DNA of 64,000 bases from Membranipora membranacea (lineage: Eukaryota > Bryozoa > Gymnolaemata > Cheilostomatida > Membraniporidae): the NCBI GenBank assembly GCA_914767715.1, contig OU612067.1:32212162-32276161 (forward strand), in the 5' to 3' direction. The position numbers and the translations under genes are program-made. The notes below the pieces were generated by a model. That model saw nothing but the letters and a program-made list of their open reading frames with translations, made no database searches and was not told where the DNA came from. Numbering within the stretch: the first letter of the stretch is position 1; each line of letters starts with the position of its first letter. Below, in pieces: positions 1 to 11,859 of this stretch.

Positions 1-369
1 GCTGATTTGATACGAAAAACATTTTCAAGCGTAGCATTCTTGAAACCGTTTGAAGGTAGGTTAATCAATATATTTTACACTGACCATCATATTCCTCAGC
101 ACAGTGCACACTTTCGTGGTTATCATTTTCTCTATCTCTTGTGCTGAAGGAGTGTCCGACATGATATGCGAGTCCTGTGGCATCAGCACTGCAGTTTGAG
201 AAGGTTGTTGAGGATACAAGGACAGCCTATCGAAGGAATAAAAACAATCTCATTATTAGGCTGTACTATATCATGATGATGGCTGTGACTTGAACAGGGT
301 CTTTAAGTTGCATACAGTTTCTCATTCAATAGTTTGTCTCGTTTGCTTTGACATAATTGCTAAAATTCG

Positions 370-725
370 CTCTGCACCTGCACAGCACCTTTACCACACC
401 TGCTCCTTACAAGACTCAACAATCTTCACCGTACCACACCAACACATGCAACTACTTAGCACCCATACCACAACTATACAGAAATTGCCCCAACCCCCTT
501 GTACTAACATTTCCCCCTCTAAACATCATACTCAACTTTTCCCTACACAGCATTGTACTATCTCTTCCCCCATGCACAACAGCTTCCTAACACTCCATAC
601 CCCAACCACATTGCTTCAATTCTCCCACACCACATCATACTAACACTTCCCCTACATCCAATTGTACTAACATCTTCCCCACACCCCTAACATCTTGTTC
701 TATTTTCCCCACACCAAACCCATAT
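370..725. repeat. Pyrimidine-rich degenerate repeat
   Basis: The plus strand is strongly C/A/T-biased, with imperfect recurrences of phrases such as ACTAACATCTTCCCC, CATACTAACACTTCCCC and GTACTAACATTTCCCCC spaced roughly 30-45 bases apart. It lies downstream of the last visible fibrinogen exon, in intron or 3' sequence. The open frames here (290-643, 357-590) are Pro/Thr/His-rich by-products of the base bias. Confidence 0.5.
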
Positions 726-747
726 GTATTTAATGCTTTGAGAACAC

Positions 748-3700
748 CTGCTCTAGTCTGTAAAGCTCTTCTTCATTGCTGACTGAAAATGAGGAGAATT
801 CAAGATCCGACTGATGTGTATCGATCTCTTCCCTGTGGATTATAAGCCTGTTATTACCGTTCACCTTTGTCAGCAAGTGTATGTGTTCATTCCCTGTGAA
901 ATAGCACATGCAGCATGATTTTCTGGTTCTAGAATATCTGAAGCAAACACAGTTTTCCCTCACAACAATCTTTGAAATAACAACAACAAAAGTTTTTTTC
1001 ATTATGTCATCGAATGTTGTCCACTATTGGTTCACAACAGGGAAAGGACGGCACAGTTGAAAATAGAATAGTTACCTTAGCGTCAGAGCATTAGTATGTA
1101 TTTAGAAAAACATATTTTACTTTGTAATATTAGGTTCCCTACTGACCTTATGTTTTCAACTGGCTTAATAATTCGCAGTTAGCGATGACAAAAACCGCGA
1201 ATACTTAGTATATTCGTGTATATTCTTCTACGGTAGTGGTGGATGCGGGAACCAACAGATGTATCTAGACGCTACGGACTCCTGCACCTGATAAGATCAT
1301 CCTTATGGGAGATTTCAAAGCCAGGGTAGGCCGGGACCATTCCACTTGGCCTGGTGTGGTAGGAAAGTTTGGCTGTGGGAAGCTCAACACGAACGGGGAA
1401 CTCCTTCTCTCAACGTGCACTGAACATCAACTAAGCATCACAAACACCTTTTTCCAGCATAAATCAGCCCACAAATACTTATGGATACATCCGAGAAGCA
1501 AGCATTGGCACCTCATCGATTTTGTCATCACATGTCAACGTGATCTGCCAGACATTCTGGATACAAGATGATACCGATGAGAAGAGCCAACTGTAGTACT
1601 GACCACATCATGATGAGATCCACGGCAAACCTGAAGGTGAGAAGGAAAATGTGGAAGAAGAGGACGCTCTGTCCAAAGCTTAATGTGACCCGACTTAAGT
1701 CGTTACAAGTACAGCAAAATCTAGAATTGGCCCTCACCGAGCAGTTCGCCGGCCCAATGGGAAATATTCAAGGATATTGTGTGTGATACATCCATTGAAC
1801 ACTTGGGGACTGCCACAGCAACCATGAAGACTGGTTCGATGAGAATATTGCAGAGCTGCAGCAACTCATCAAAACCCGGAATCAGGCTAGGACTAGTATG
1901 CTATCCTGAAACACCCGATCTACGAAACCCAAATATAGAACAGCTAGCAGGAAGCTCAATACAAGATGTAGAGAATCAATGGATGATTGGTGGCTGGCTA
2001 AAGCAGCGAAACTTCAAGTTTGTGCTGATACAAACAATATGAGAGGATTCTTTCAGAGTATAAGGGCTGTCTGGGGCCCACGTCTCAGTCACCCGGACCA
2101 GTTACTTGCATGCAACCAGACAACGGTGCTCACAGAAAGGCAAGATCTTCTCAATAGATGGAAAGAGCATTTCAGCAAGCTGCTAAATGAGGCTCTAGTA
2201 ATAGATCAAGATGCCATTAACAATCTGAGACAAGCCCCTGTTCAAAACTGGATGGATAGCTGCCCGGAAATTGATGAGGTCTCCAATGCTATTGACATGG
2301 TTAGTGATGGTAAATCACCTGGTTCCGACGGGATTCATCCTGAAGTAATCAAGAGGGGAGGTCCAAAACTGCTATGTGCTCTTCATGAGATCATTCAAGA
2401 AGCCTGGAACACTGCTACAGTCCCTCAAGACTGGAAGGATGCCCAACTTGTCACCATCTTTAAGAAGGGTGACCGACGACTATGAGGTCACTACAGAGGG
2501 GTCTCCCTTCTATTCATTCCTGGAACGGTGTTCTCAAGGGTCCTACTCAACCGACTCTTGTAGTATGCTGAAGGCTTCCTACCCGAGGCTCAGTGCGGGT
2601 TCTGGAGTGGAAGAGGTACAGCAGACATGATCTTCTCCATGAATCAACTCCAGGAGAAAAGCATTGAACAAAATATGCACTACTCTGTGCAAGATTCTCC
2701 TGAAACTGGGATTTCCATGTCACTTTACAAATCTTATCAGCGGCGTCAAACAAGGATGTGTGCTGGCTCCCACACTCTTCTCCATATTCCTGTCGGTTGT
2801 TTTGCACCATGCCTTTAACGACTGCAACAAAGGTGTATGGATTCAGAGCGGGCCTGGAGCAGATTTGTTCAATGTGAACCAGTACAAGCCTACAACAAGA
2901 ACTAGAAGAGTCCTGATCCAAGAATTTATGTTTGCTGATGATACTGCCTTTATTGCTCACAACCATGATGATGCACAGGAGATTGTCAGCAGATTCGCCA
3001 GGTCTGCACAGGCCTTCGGTCTCAAGATAAATATTAAGGAAACGGAGATGCTGTACCAACCAGCCCCCGCGAGTGATGATGAAGGTCAGTCTATTTACAT
3101 CAATAACGAACAGCTAGCCAGTGTTCATAAGTTCAAGTACCTCGGATCTACTGTCATGAACAACAACAAGATGGATGAGGAGCTCAACACAAGGATGTCA
3201 AACGCCTCAACCTCAATTGGCAGGCTGAAGGAAAAGGTCTGGCACAACAAGGACCTTACGTTCAAAACAAAGTGCTCAAAATACAGAGCAGTTGTCCTCT
3301 CTTCCCTTCTGTATGGCGTGGAGGCTTGGCCAGTGTACAAGCTGGCAGCACACAAACTCAACACCTATATGATGAGACACTGGCAACAAATTCTTAATGT
3401 CAAATGGTCGGACTTCATCTCAAATGCCGACATCCTTACTCAAGCAAATCTACCCAGCACATATGAACTCCTAATTCAGAGAAACTTGAGATGGGCTGGT
3501 CATATACACAGGATGGATGACTCCAGACTACCCAAACAAATCCTGTACTCTCAGCTTAAAAAAGGTGTGCGTGGTATTGGCAGACCCAGGCTGAGGTTCA
3601 ATGACACGGTGAAGAGAAACCTCAAAGATAAAAAGATTCCTGTTGGTAGCTGGCAATCCCTCAGCAGAAGCAGATGCCAATGATTCTTCTATGACACCAC

Positions 3701-6409
3701 AAAAACGCGTGGCTCAGTGGTATGACATTAGCTTGGCATACAGAAAGTCCCAGTTTCAACTCCCGGTTGAGGAATTGATTTTTGTAGTTGGGTTAAAAGC
3801 TTGAAAACTTCTCATCTGGGACAAACTTACCTGAAATTCGCGGGCCTGAAATCCGTGAATAATTATAACTAGTGAAAAATATTAGAGCTATGCCCTCTGC
3901 GAAATAGGAGCCTGCTGCCTAATGTCTAATATTCAAAACATTCAATTGCACTTGGTCTTCCATCATTTTTCTTATGGATGTAATAGTGAACCTACCTATC
4001 CAGTATTCAGAGTTGAGATCTCCAAAGCCATATTTGTAATCATCCCAGTACCTATCAAAGTTGACAGAGCTGTTGTCTCTGTGTAGAATAACTGTCCATC
4101 CATTATCAGCATCAAACTCGCACCAGGCATCTATACTAGTTGTCTCATTAAGTTTGAGAGTGTAAATACCATCAGCTGTGTAGCCGTTCTCAAAGTACTC
4201 TTGGCAGTCTGCATGAACAAAACCATACGAATTGTCAATGTACATTTCTTCCTTAGTTGAGGTCAAAGATGTAGTAAAGTCATTGAAGATTTGCAGCCAT
4301 CGTTATTTAGAAAATAGCAAAATGTATGTGCTTCAAACACACAGTGCGAATATTTCATTCCACATCAGTATCAAAATCTACGTTTTGCCTTTAAAATATT
4401 TGGAAATTCCCTACCTTTTTTTGCCTGACTCTCGTGAGTTAATGGGCATCTTCTTCTTGTGACCTGCAGTGATGATCAATTTCATACAAATTGGAAGCTC
4501 TAAAACTCCAATCGACTATTGTTGTGAATTTCAATTAATTATGCATCAGGCTCATAAGCAATCCCTTTTCCTCTCCTTTACATTTAATGGCTTCAGAACT
4601 CTTTCTAGGAGATTCAGAGGGAAAAGAACTTTTGTAGAGTTTTAAATCTTTTGCATTATCATGAGCACTAATTGAAACAAAAAACTACAACTTTTAGCTC
4701 CTTACTAAATAAGTCAAGTTCAACGAATGAACTTGTTTATTTTAAGCGAATTCTATCAATATGCTTTAAATCTTGTCAACCATTTCTAGAAGATCTTAGT
4801 TTTGTCAAGCTGGAGAGATTTGGTTGAGGTAATGCAGATCCTTTTCTCAATGGCAATTGGAGCATAGGGAGGATCAGACCTTGTGTAGCATATCATGAAT
4901 TGATCTTACTATCCAATGCAACAATTGGCAGACAACATAAATTGATTATGCTGATTATTAGCAAAATAAGAACCCCCCTGAGAGCAATCTAGAAGCATCG
5001 ATATATTTGTACTTACAGTATCAGCTGAGGATGTACATATGTCTTTATACAATGTCAGGCTGTTATTACCCAGAGGGATCTGATACTGAGGTTGTGAGTC
5101 AGGGGAAGAAAAGCTCATAACCTGACATTCATTGGCAGTGTTGTCATACAGAAGTGACTTAGGTTCTGTGTAGGTCAGGTGAGTAGTCAGTGGTAGGAAG
5201 GATGACCGTGCGTCAAACTCACTCGAACCTATGGATATAGGTAAAAGAATTTCATCGTTCTGCCAGCCAAATTAAAAAAAAAACCTTCAATATTGTCTAT
5301 GCTCAATCAAAGAATTAAAAGTATATTAATACCTTGCAATTCCATTGTTCGAACATTTGGATTGAGGCTGTTATTGTTCTTTGATTTGTTCTCCGTATTC
5401 TATTGTATCATGTGAGAAATTGCAGCTTTAGAGTCCTATCATTTGATGAAGTTTTGGTGTCTCAATCTTTCAATGCAATGTCCGTTAATCAGCAGAGGGA
5501 ATCAGCAGAAAAACCCAGCACTACATCGCAGCACTTCATACTCAGAGTTAATTTGTTTTGCTAATAATTTCAGAGATGATTTGATGATCCATTTGATAAT
5601 TTTAAAATAACGATTTAGATGGGATTCCAATCCAGGCCCAAAGGACCAGCAGTCAAAGATGCAACCACTGCACTATGGTGACATGTAGTATTGCCATATT
5701 ATTATCATTTGAAATTCAACATACAAATATAGTCTGAAGGAAATTTAGATAGGCAATGAGACGAGCTTGTTAATTATAGTTAATCAGAAGCTCTTGGTGC
5801 AGTGGTAGCATCAACCGGTGAACCATTGTGCCTAAGTTCGGGACCCACCTAGACCTTCAATTTAGATCATCAACTTATCAGTGATATTATTAGAATAAAT
5901 TATTCATTATCACTATGAAGTGCCGTGACGTAGTGCTCGGTTTGCCCGCTGATTCCAAATGCCGATTGACGACCATCATCTTGAAAGTTTGAGAGACTGC
6001 AAGTTCATCAATATTTGGATTCTAAAGCTTCAATTTACTCACATGAGAGCATAGATGATGAAGAGTAAGATGTGATAAAAAATCACAGACCCAAAGTAAG
6101 TCTTTTAGTGCCATCGTTGAGGCGCCTTGCACCAAGCAGGATTGTTACGCGTTGCAGAACTTTCAGCACTCAATGTGCTATGCATAAAAAAACTTGTTAA
6201 TGGAAAAAAACTTATAGTGTCAATAATCATCATTTTACCTAGAACTTATACATACATGGTATTCTGTAGCTAAGAACGCTGGTTCCACTTGATTCATTCA
6301 GCTCGACATTTCTTGTCCTTTCCAAATATATCTCCGGTGAATCTTGAGCTGATATAGTTGATGAAATACAGCTGATAAAAGCCAAAAATTCATATATCTT
6401 ATTCGACAT
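748..6409 (-). CDS. Secreted fibrinogen-related (FReD) protein, 3' end off window
   Basis: Four exons read on the minus strand: 6256-6409, 5017-5228, 3996-4251 and 748-893. Junctions are GT-AG and phases 1, 0 and 1 carry across, giving 256 codons. Exon 1 starts at ATG 6409 and encodes a signal peptide (MSNKIYEFLAFISCISSTISA, cleavage likely near residue 21). Exon 2 encodes about 70 residues that I do not recognise. Exons 3 and 4 encode a fibrinogen C-terminal domain: DCQEYFENG, DGIYTL, WCEFDADNGWTVI, then FDRYWDDYKYGFGDLNSEYWIG split at the phase-1 site usual for this family, followed by NEHIHLLT and FSSFSVSNEEELYRL. The last part of the domain (about 100 residues, normally including the calcium and ligand sites) must lie left of base 1. 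Family members are secreted lectin-like proteins used in innate recognition or adhesion. The 3.1-kb third intron carries an antisense LINE; the first intron carries two tRNA-like SINE heads. Confidence 0.88.
1225..3690 (+). mobile_element. Decayed non-LTR retrotransposon (LINE), endonuclease and reverse transcriptase
   Basis: The 5' part (1305-1571) matches the C-terminal half of an apurinic-type endonuclease: MGDFKARVGRD, then LIDFVI. This is followed by linker sequence in another frame (1568-1786), an RT start (1979-2485, DGKSPGSDGIHPEVIKRGG, DWKDAQLVTIFKKGD) and the RT core and C-terminus (2664-3683). The core has motif B QGCVLAPTLFSIFL, the catalytic FADDTAF motif, KYLGS, and the tail LRWAGHIHRMDDSRLPKQIL common in RTE-like and related invertebrate LINEs. 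At least three frame changes and the missing 5' half of the endonuclease show that it is dead. It sits antisense in the third intron of the fibrinogen-related gene. The clade assignment is from memory of such proteins; the RT identity is certain. Confidence 0.92.
3704..3770 (+). repeat. tRNA-like SINE head
   Basis: This segment has an A-box-like GTGGCTCAGTGGTATGAC followed 30-odd bases later by a degenerate B box, CAGTTTCAACTCCCGG. It lies directly after the LINE 3' end. No paired acceptor stem is visible, so it is read as a tRNA-derived SINE or pseudogene, not a working tRNA. Confidence 0.4.
5622..5690 (-). repeat. tRNA-like SINE head in intron 1 of the FReD gene
   Basis: The reverse strand reads ATAGTGCAGTGGTTGCATC (A-box-like) and then GGATTGGAATCCC (B-box-like). 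Acceptor pairing is absent. A second, oppositely oriented head lies about 100 bases away in the same intron. Confidence 0.45.
5788..5856 (+). repeat. tRNA-like SINE head in intron 1 of the FReD gene
   Basis: The plus strand reads CTTGGTGCAGTGGTAGCATC (A-box-like) and AAGTTCGGGACCC (degenerate B box). The head resembles the minus-strand copy at 5622-5690, so the two probably belong to one SINE family. Confidence 0.45.
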
Positions 6410-9400
6410 GTTACTCTAAGCCCGGTTGCTAAGCCTTTGGATTATGGTGCTTAGCCTCTAATTGCCACATCTCAATGGTTTGTTTATACCAGCAATATCT
6501 TTGTATGTTTGCATTGATTAAGGATACCCATTTTAATTAATCCTTTCATGACTGCTTGATCAGGAAGCAGACAAAATAATCAATAAAATAGCACAATTTG
6601 TTAGCAAACAAAGTTCTATTTTGAACTTTTAGGGCTTTGTTACTCGATTGCCAAATTGAACTTCCTTAGTGATGATTGCAATCAAAGAAGTCTGATATAC
6701 TCATGTTTCAGGGAAATCATTACAGTGATTGGCAACCCAATTGTGGCTCATTGTGAAAAGCCAAAAATACATTTGTACATAAACAAACTTTGATGATTTG
6801 CAAACTATAACTAGCTTTGATATGTATCTCTAATGAACTCAGGAAATGTCTAACAATATATTTGCATCACAGTCTTGCTCATTCATTGAGAGCATCACAG
6901 AGTAAGGATATAATATTATATCTTCACTCTGTTATAGCATGTAGGGTTGCCACAATTTATAATTATTATAGTGAAATTGATGATAATATCGGTAAAATCA
7001 TTTCATAGATCATTTCTGCACATAGCTATAGTTGAGAAGTAAACTTGGTTATGGAAAATTTTTGCCGGGTCCATCTAATCGAATAAAAAATATTGGGGAG
7101 AAGAGGAATGAGATATAAGTTTGCAGTTGTTGGCATAATTTCCAAAAAAGTCACAACATACTCCACTCCAAATTAACACCTTGATCTAGATCAACCATGT
7201 TCAACCATTCCAGCTAAGTTGGTCATTTTGTTTGGCCAGATGCACCCTCACAACAGAAAAAAATCAAGACACATTTTCTTGTCTTGTTCAAATATTTGAC
7301 ATATAAAGGAAATTCTGCAGTATTCTGTTACAACTGATACTCCAGCTAGCACACAAAGAAAAGTTCAATTGTTGCTCTATTCGGTGAATGTAAGCAGGTA
7401 AAGCAGAAAAGAAAACCCAAACTTGCCATTATAGAATGGATATTGGATTGACTTAATTTTTGTTTATCATAACTCGTCCTCTGTTTTATTTGTATGGGGT
7501 TATGAGGGATTACACTGACACAACTGCTTTCATTTGCAAATATCTATATGTTATAGTATTGAGAGCTCATCAATAAATTTAAAAACCTAAACCTGTAAGC
7601 TATCCTTCAGCACTATGGCCTGCCTCAAAACATACCTCCACGCCAATAAGGGCAAGGCTCTCAAACACACAGCCTCTCAACATTGCATGTTCTATATTGG
7701 TTTCAGAGGAGGTCATGTTTTGACCTTGTGAAGTTGTGCATGTCGTCTCATCCGTTATGTTTTCTGCGTTTAATGTGTTCTCATTGCTCTATGACGGTCA
7801 ATAAAATTAGAATTCTGACAAGAAATTGCTTACAAAACCTTTTCTCATCATTCTAGTTATCACATATTTTCTTGACTGTTAAATTCACTGTAAACAGTTA
7901 ACTCAAGCTCTGGTTCCTCCCTCCTAGGACTCTCATGTAATTTGTTCAATCAATATAAAAATTTACTTTTAACCATTTACCACCTTCCACAATAAATTCA
8001 CTGAATTTTTCAATTCAAAGTGCAAACAAGGAAGGATCAGATATGATATGGTGTCCACCAAATTCTATTTTTACTCAAAGATTCCTGTGGCAGATCGCTT
8101 GATTGCTCTCTTCCCAAATAGGGCTGGAATGCCTAAAACCTGCCTCTATTTTCGAAAAAAATCTTCTGGGATAGGCCCCATACCCCCTAAAAAGTGAAGG
8201 CATGGCCCTACTATTTTAAAACCCATGGATAAAGGCCTGGATATTCCCTATTCTGTTTGTGTGGACACAGTAAGACCTCAGTGTCACTATCCCTGAAGGT
8301 TATGATACAGTAGGACCTCACTAATGTCCCCATCTGTGAATGGCCGAGACACAGACTCCTCTCCGTATGTGATATCCTAGGTACATAAGATCCTCAGCTA
8401 AGCTAAGCAACTAAAGTGAAATTGTTTGAATTTTTATTACCACAGCAGTCACTTCTGAGTGGGAGTGACTAGTTTTCAACTTTCACCATTTGCAGGAGGT
8501 CTGACACCGAAGTAGATGCACCACTACGTAACATGAAAGACATTTTTGTGCCATTCTATCACCAAATGAAAGGATCAGATTGGTCATAGGGTAGAAAATA
8601 AATTAGATCCTGGGAGGAATGGTTCAAATATCAACTGTACTCCTAGACAGGTACGGGCAGGTTTGAACCCTACGATTTTATAATCAAGTAAGTGTAGATA
8701 TTTGAACTCCTTTGAAATAGGCACAATGAGTGGTATAGCATAACGTATCTGTCATAAAGGATAATGGTGTAGGTTCAATGTAGATATGTCTCCCCAAGCC
8801 TGTGTGCTATTGATGATGATTTTGTTGGATTTTTTATACAAATCCCCAGGGTGCACACCTAGACAGACCTAGAAATTTTGCAAGTACCCAATACTTAGAA
8901 ACTCTTTTTTCATGTGTTTATTGCTTACTTTAAAAACTAAAATGTGTAAAACAGTATCAAATGTATATAAAAAGTTAAAAAGCCATGGGACAGTCAAATT
9001 GCACGAAGCTAGAACAGACACTGCCCGACTAGAACACTCAACGTCCCACTCGCCTGCCGGAAAGACAGAGCGAAACATCCAAAGACGCAGGAAGGGGAAT
9101 TGATTGTGTGCAGGTTGGAAAATATGAGATCTAAGACGATTATGGTCTGAATTTCTCATTCTGTAGGAAAGAAAAGATTCCAACTTGTGTCTGATATATA
9201 AAGACATTGGTAAGTCAAAGTTCTATTTGACATTAAATGTAAATTTGTGTTTGTGAAATTTTGAATTCGCTGTAATAAACTGTACCGTCAATTTGCAAAT
9301 ACTTTGTCAAGCTTTTTAATATGAATTTACCGTTATTTTAGACTGGAGACTGGAAAAACTGGTTCACTATCTCTCAAAATGAAGAGTTCCATAGAGTATT

Positions 9401-9840
9401 CGACTCTCAACAGAATCACTCGCTAATAAAAGCTCAGATGATCTAGTCATAATGATAATAATCTTTTTCAATATACAACTAATTTCTTTACTTCTGTTTA
9501 TTTATTATTTCAGATTTTGCTATTGTTGTAGTTAGTGCTACTTTTTTTTTTGACTGAATGACCAATAGGCAGAGAGGTGTGATTATTGTAGTTTACAACA
9601 GGAACCTTCACGATAAGAAAGGAGCTATCTTTATTATAACAACCAGGACACAACTCTTATTTGATGTCTAACAATATATATATAAATCTTGAAAACTACA
9701 ACTTATTCACATTCATAAAGTTTTGGCTGCTGCTTTGATTACGCAAAAATAGATAAAAAAAGACAAAAAATACAAAATGTCATGGTTGTTGGTAGATGGT
9801 AGGGAATGAGATGTTGTGAAGTTCATTGATATTTGGTTTG
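6410..9840. other. Intergenic stretch, no gene recognised
   Basis: The stretch is AT-rich with frequent stops in all frames. The short frames at 6817-7008 and 8869-9207 have no recognisable domain or splice context. The only structured element noticed is the palindrome at 6897-6932. The 5' regulatory region of the fibrinogen-related gene (minus strand, ATG at 6409) must begin here, but no TATA box or initiator could be assigned with confidence. Confidence 0.5.
6897..6932. repeat. Imperfect palindrome, relative of 28124-28153
   Basis: A 36-nt near-palindrome begins ACAGAGTAAGGATATAAT and ends with its near-complement. It shares the ACAGAGTAAGGATAT arm with a perfect palindrome 21 kb away. Confidence 0.6.
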
Positions 9841-9849
9841 GTTTGGTTT

Positions 9850-10570
9850 AATTTGTTGTCACATATATACATGTACATACATAATATAGTGAAATGGATT
9901 TGCCGCTGATGACTAAAAAACAAAAACTTTCAAATGATAAAAAGTAATTGAAAAAAAAAAAAGAAAGCACAGATACAAACTAAAATAGAACATTGTATTA
10001 GCGTTTACTGGAATTATTGCAGACATTTATATAATGCCGTATAAAGCTGTCACTACCGATTGCTGCTCGATGTTTGTATGATTGCAGCCGTCCAGATCGG
10101 AGTTTAGTCAAGAATGAGTGAAAAGGATGGTGTTCATCATTCTGTATGTTGCTAATAAAGGAGTTCATTCTCTCTTTGACAATGCAGTCAAAACCACAGT
10201 TCTCTAGGCCATAGCTTCTTGCAGTTTTGTATAGTTTACGGATTGACTTGATGTCTCTATCATATAAATTGGTTAAAATGACTAGTAAACAATAGAAAAA
10301 ACAGGATTCAACGAAACTACTAACAATCTAATTGAGAAACTGATTGCTGGCCCTTAAAAACTTAAACTGTTTGACCAGATACAGGCGTTGTTTAGCACTC
10401 GATATTTTATCTGCGATGTGAGTCTCAAAACGCAGTTTATTGTCTATTGTTACTCCAAGATATTTGACAGTAGTGCTGGGAGTCATCACTGTGCCATCCA
10501 GGGAGAGCTGTTCAAAATCTAGGGGATTACGCTGGGCAGTGAAAAGCATTTCATTTGACAATCACTGGAT
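9850..10570 (-). mobile_element. LINE 3' fragment (reverse transcriptase C-terminus)
   Basis: The minus-strand frame 10561-10328 encodes SNEMLFTAQRN, VKYLGVTIDNKLRFETHI and QRLYLVKQFKFL, the thumb-side end of a LINE reverse transcriptase. The same frame continues after a TAG stop near 10328 through SIRKLYKTARSYGL, FHSFLTKLRSGRLQSYKHR and on to about 10015. That extension is coherent protein-like sequence interrupted by one stop, so this copy is fairly young. It is 5'-truncated at about 10565. The 3' end is AT-rich with a short TATATACATGTA stretch near 9860-9885. Confidence 0.8.
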
Positions 10571-10649
10571 TTGCACAAAAGACTTATCCTACTGATCCCA
10601 TCTAAATATTTATTACTTATATATATGAAAACCTTAATAAAAAAACACA

Positions 10650-10680
10650 TTATAATAATAATAATAATAATAATATTTAA
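10650..10680. repeat. (AAT)n microsatellite
   Basis: About eight to nine ATA/AAT units in a row, visible directly. Confidence 0.9.
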
Positions 10681-11721
10681 TAAAAAAAGTTGCTCGCAGC
10701 ATGTCTATATTCAATCAGATTGAAATATTTCTTCACCAAAGTACAGATACATCACTACCACAGATCTGTTTTCTAGTTTGAGACAACAGCTCATTCTACT
10801 GATCAGACAATTTACGTCTACAAATACGAAGAGATATTTCTACAAACACCAATTGATTTGGGATCTTTGTAGCATCAGTTGGCCTATTCTAGGTCTGTGT
10901 TTACTATTTCAATAAACATCAATGCACTCCTCTCTTATTTATCATCAGTAGCTCTCCATCCTAAAGGGAATCCCAGGATAGTATGCATCTCTCTGTCTTA
11001 TTGATCAAGGATTCACTTATATAACAGTACAGTGTGCTGAAGTGCACTGTACAATTCCTCTCTCTTGTCATACCAATGCGTCTATCCCTAAGATTAGGAC
11101 TATGTTATATTTTAGAGTAAAGTTGTTATGCTGACAGATTGCAATGGTTCATACAGTAGGTCAGTGCAGTGTTTATTTATCATGTTTCAGCGTGGCAATT
11201 CTATCAAATTCAAGCTACCTATTAATTTGATATCTCTCATACAATAATGAAGAAAAACAATTCATATATCTGACATGTGCTCTGCAGAGCAAAAAGCACT
11301 GATGTGATATCTTAAAACATTTGTCCTGACTAATCTGAGTATTATTACATGGCAGCTAGAGGAAAGATAATTCCCGATTGATAGAAAGCGTTGTCAGGGG
11401 CAAATTTGGATAATCTCTGTGCCATCATATTACCTGCCATTGTGTAAAATTGGTGATGAGGACAACCATGCAGCATATTAACAAATCCAGCGTAGAACAC
11501 ATCCACATCGATCGGACCCTCCAGGTAACTATGACTTTACAGAGTCTGGTAAGTAGACATTGTGGAGAGCCAGATTGCTGAGATTTAAAAACTTCAATAA
11601 CTTCAGTAAAAACTTCTCTTTGAGAACAGGCTGAAGATATTATTCTATCTAGGGGTATTCCTGAAGATACAGCTGGTAAGGTGTTAATTTGCATTGAGAA
11701 ATTGTGATATTTAGGGTTAAA

Positions 11722-11798
11722 TAAGATATCGATTATTTTGGTTTGAGGGAAAATCCCTGATGAGGCATTTCCCTCAAACCAAAATAGTCGAGATCTTA
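11722..11798. repeat. Foldback hairpin with 31-nt arms
   Basis: Arms 11722-11752 and 11768-11798 are reverse complements with two mismatches around a 15-base loop; the core is ATTTTGGTTTGAGGGAAA. It lies just upstream of a LINE fragment. It may be a minimal foldback element or a replication scar. Confidence 0.8.
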
Positions 11799-11859
11799 CT
11801 TTGAAATCTACCTCAACAGCTGACTTCCCAAGCTAGATATCAAGGAAAACTGGTCATCT

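Noticed and set aside
290-643. 117-codon plus-strand open frame
   Set aside because: Pro/Thr/His/Cys-rich wording follows from the G-poor repeat; overlaps another frame of the same kind; no domain.
1-747. Last exon of the fibrinogen domain
   Set aside because: Looked for the C-terminal Cys/Trp-rich block on the minus strand; not present, so it must lie left of the window.
8869-9207. 112-codon minus frame
   Set aside because: No domain, no splice context; overlapping plus frame of similar quality; chance frame is likelier.
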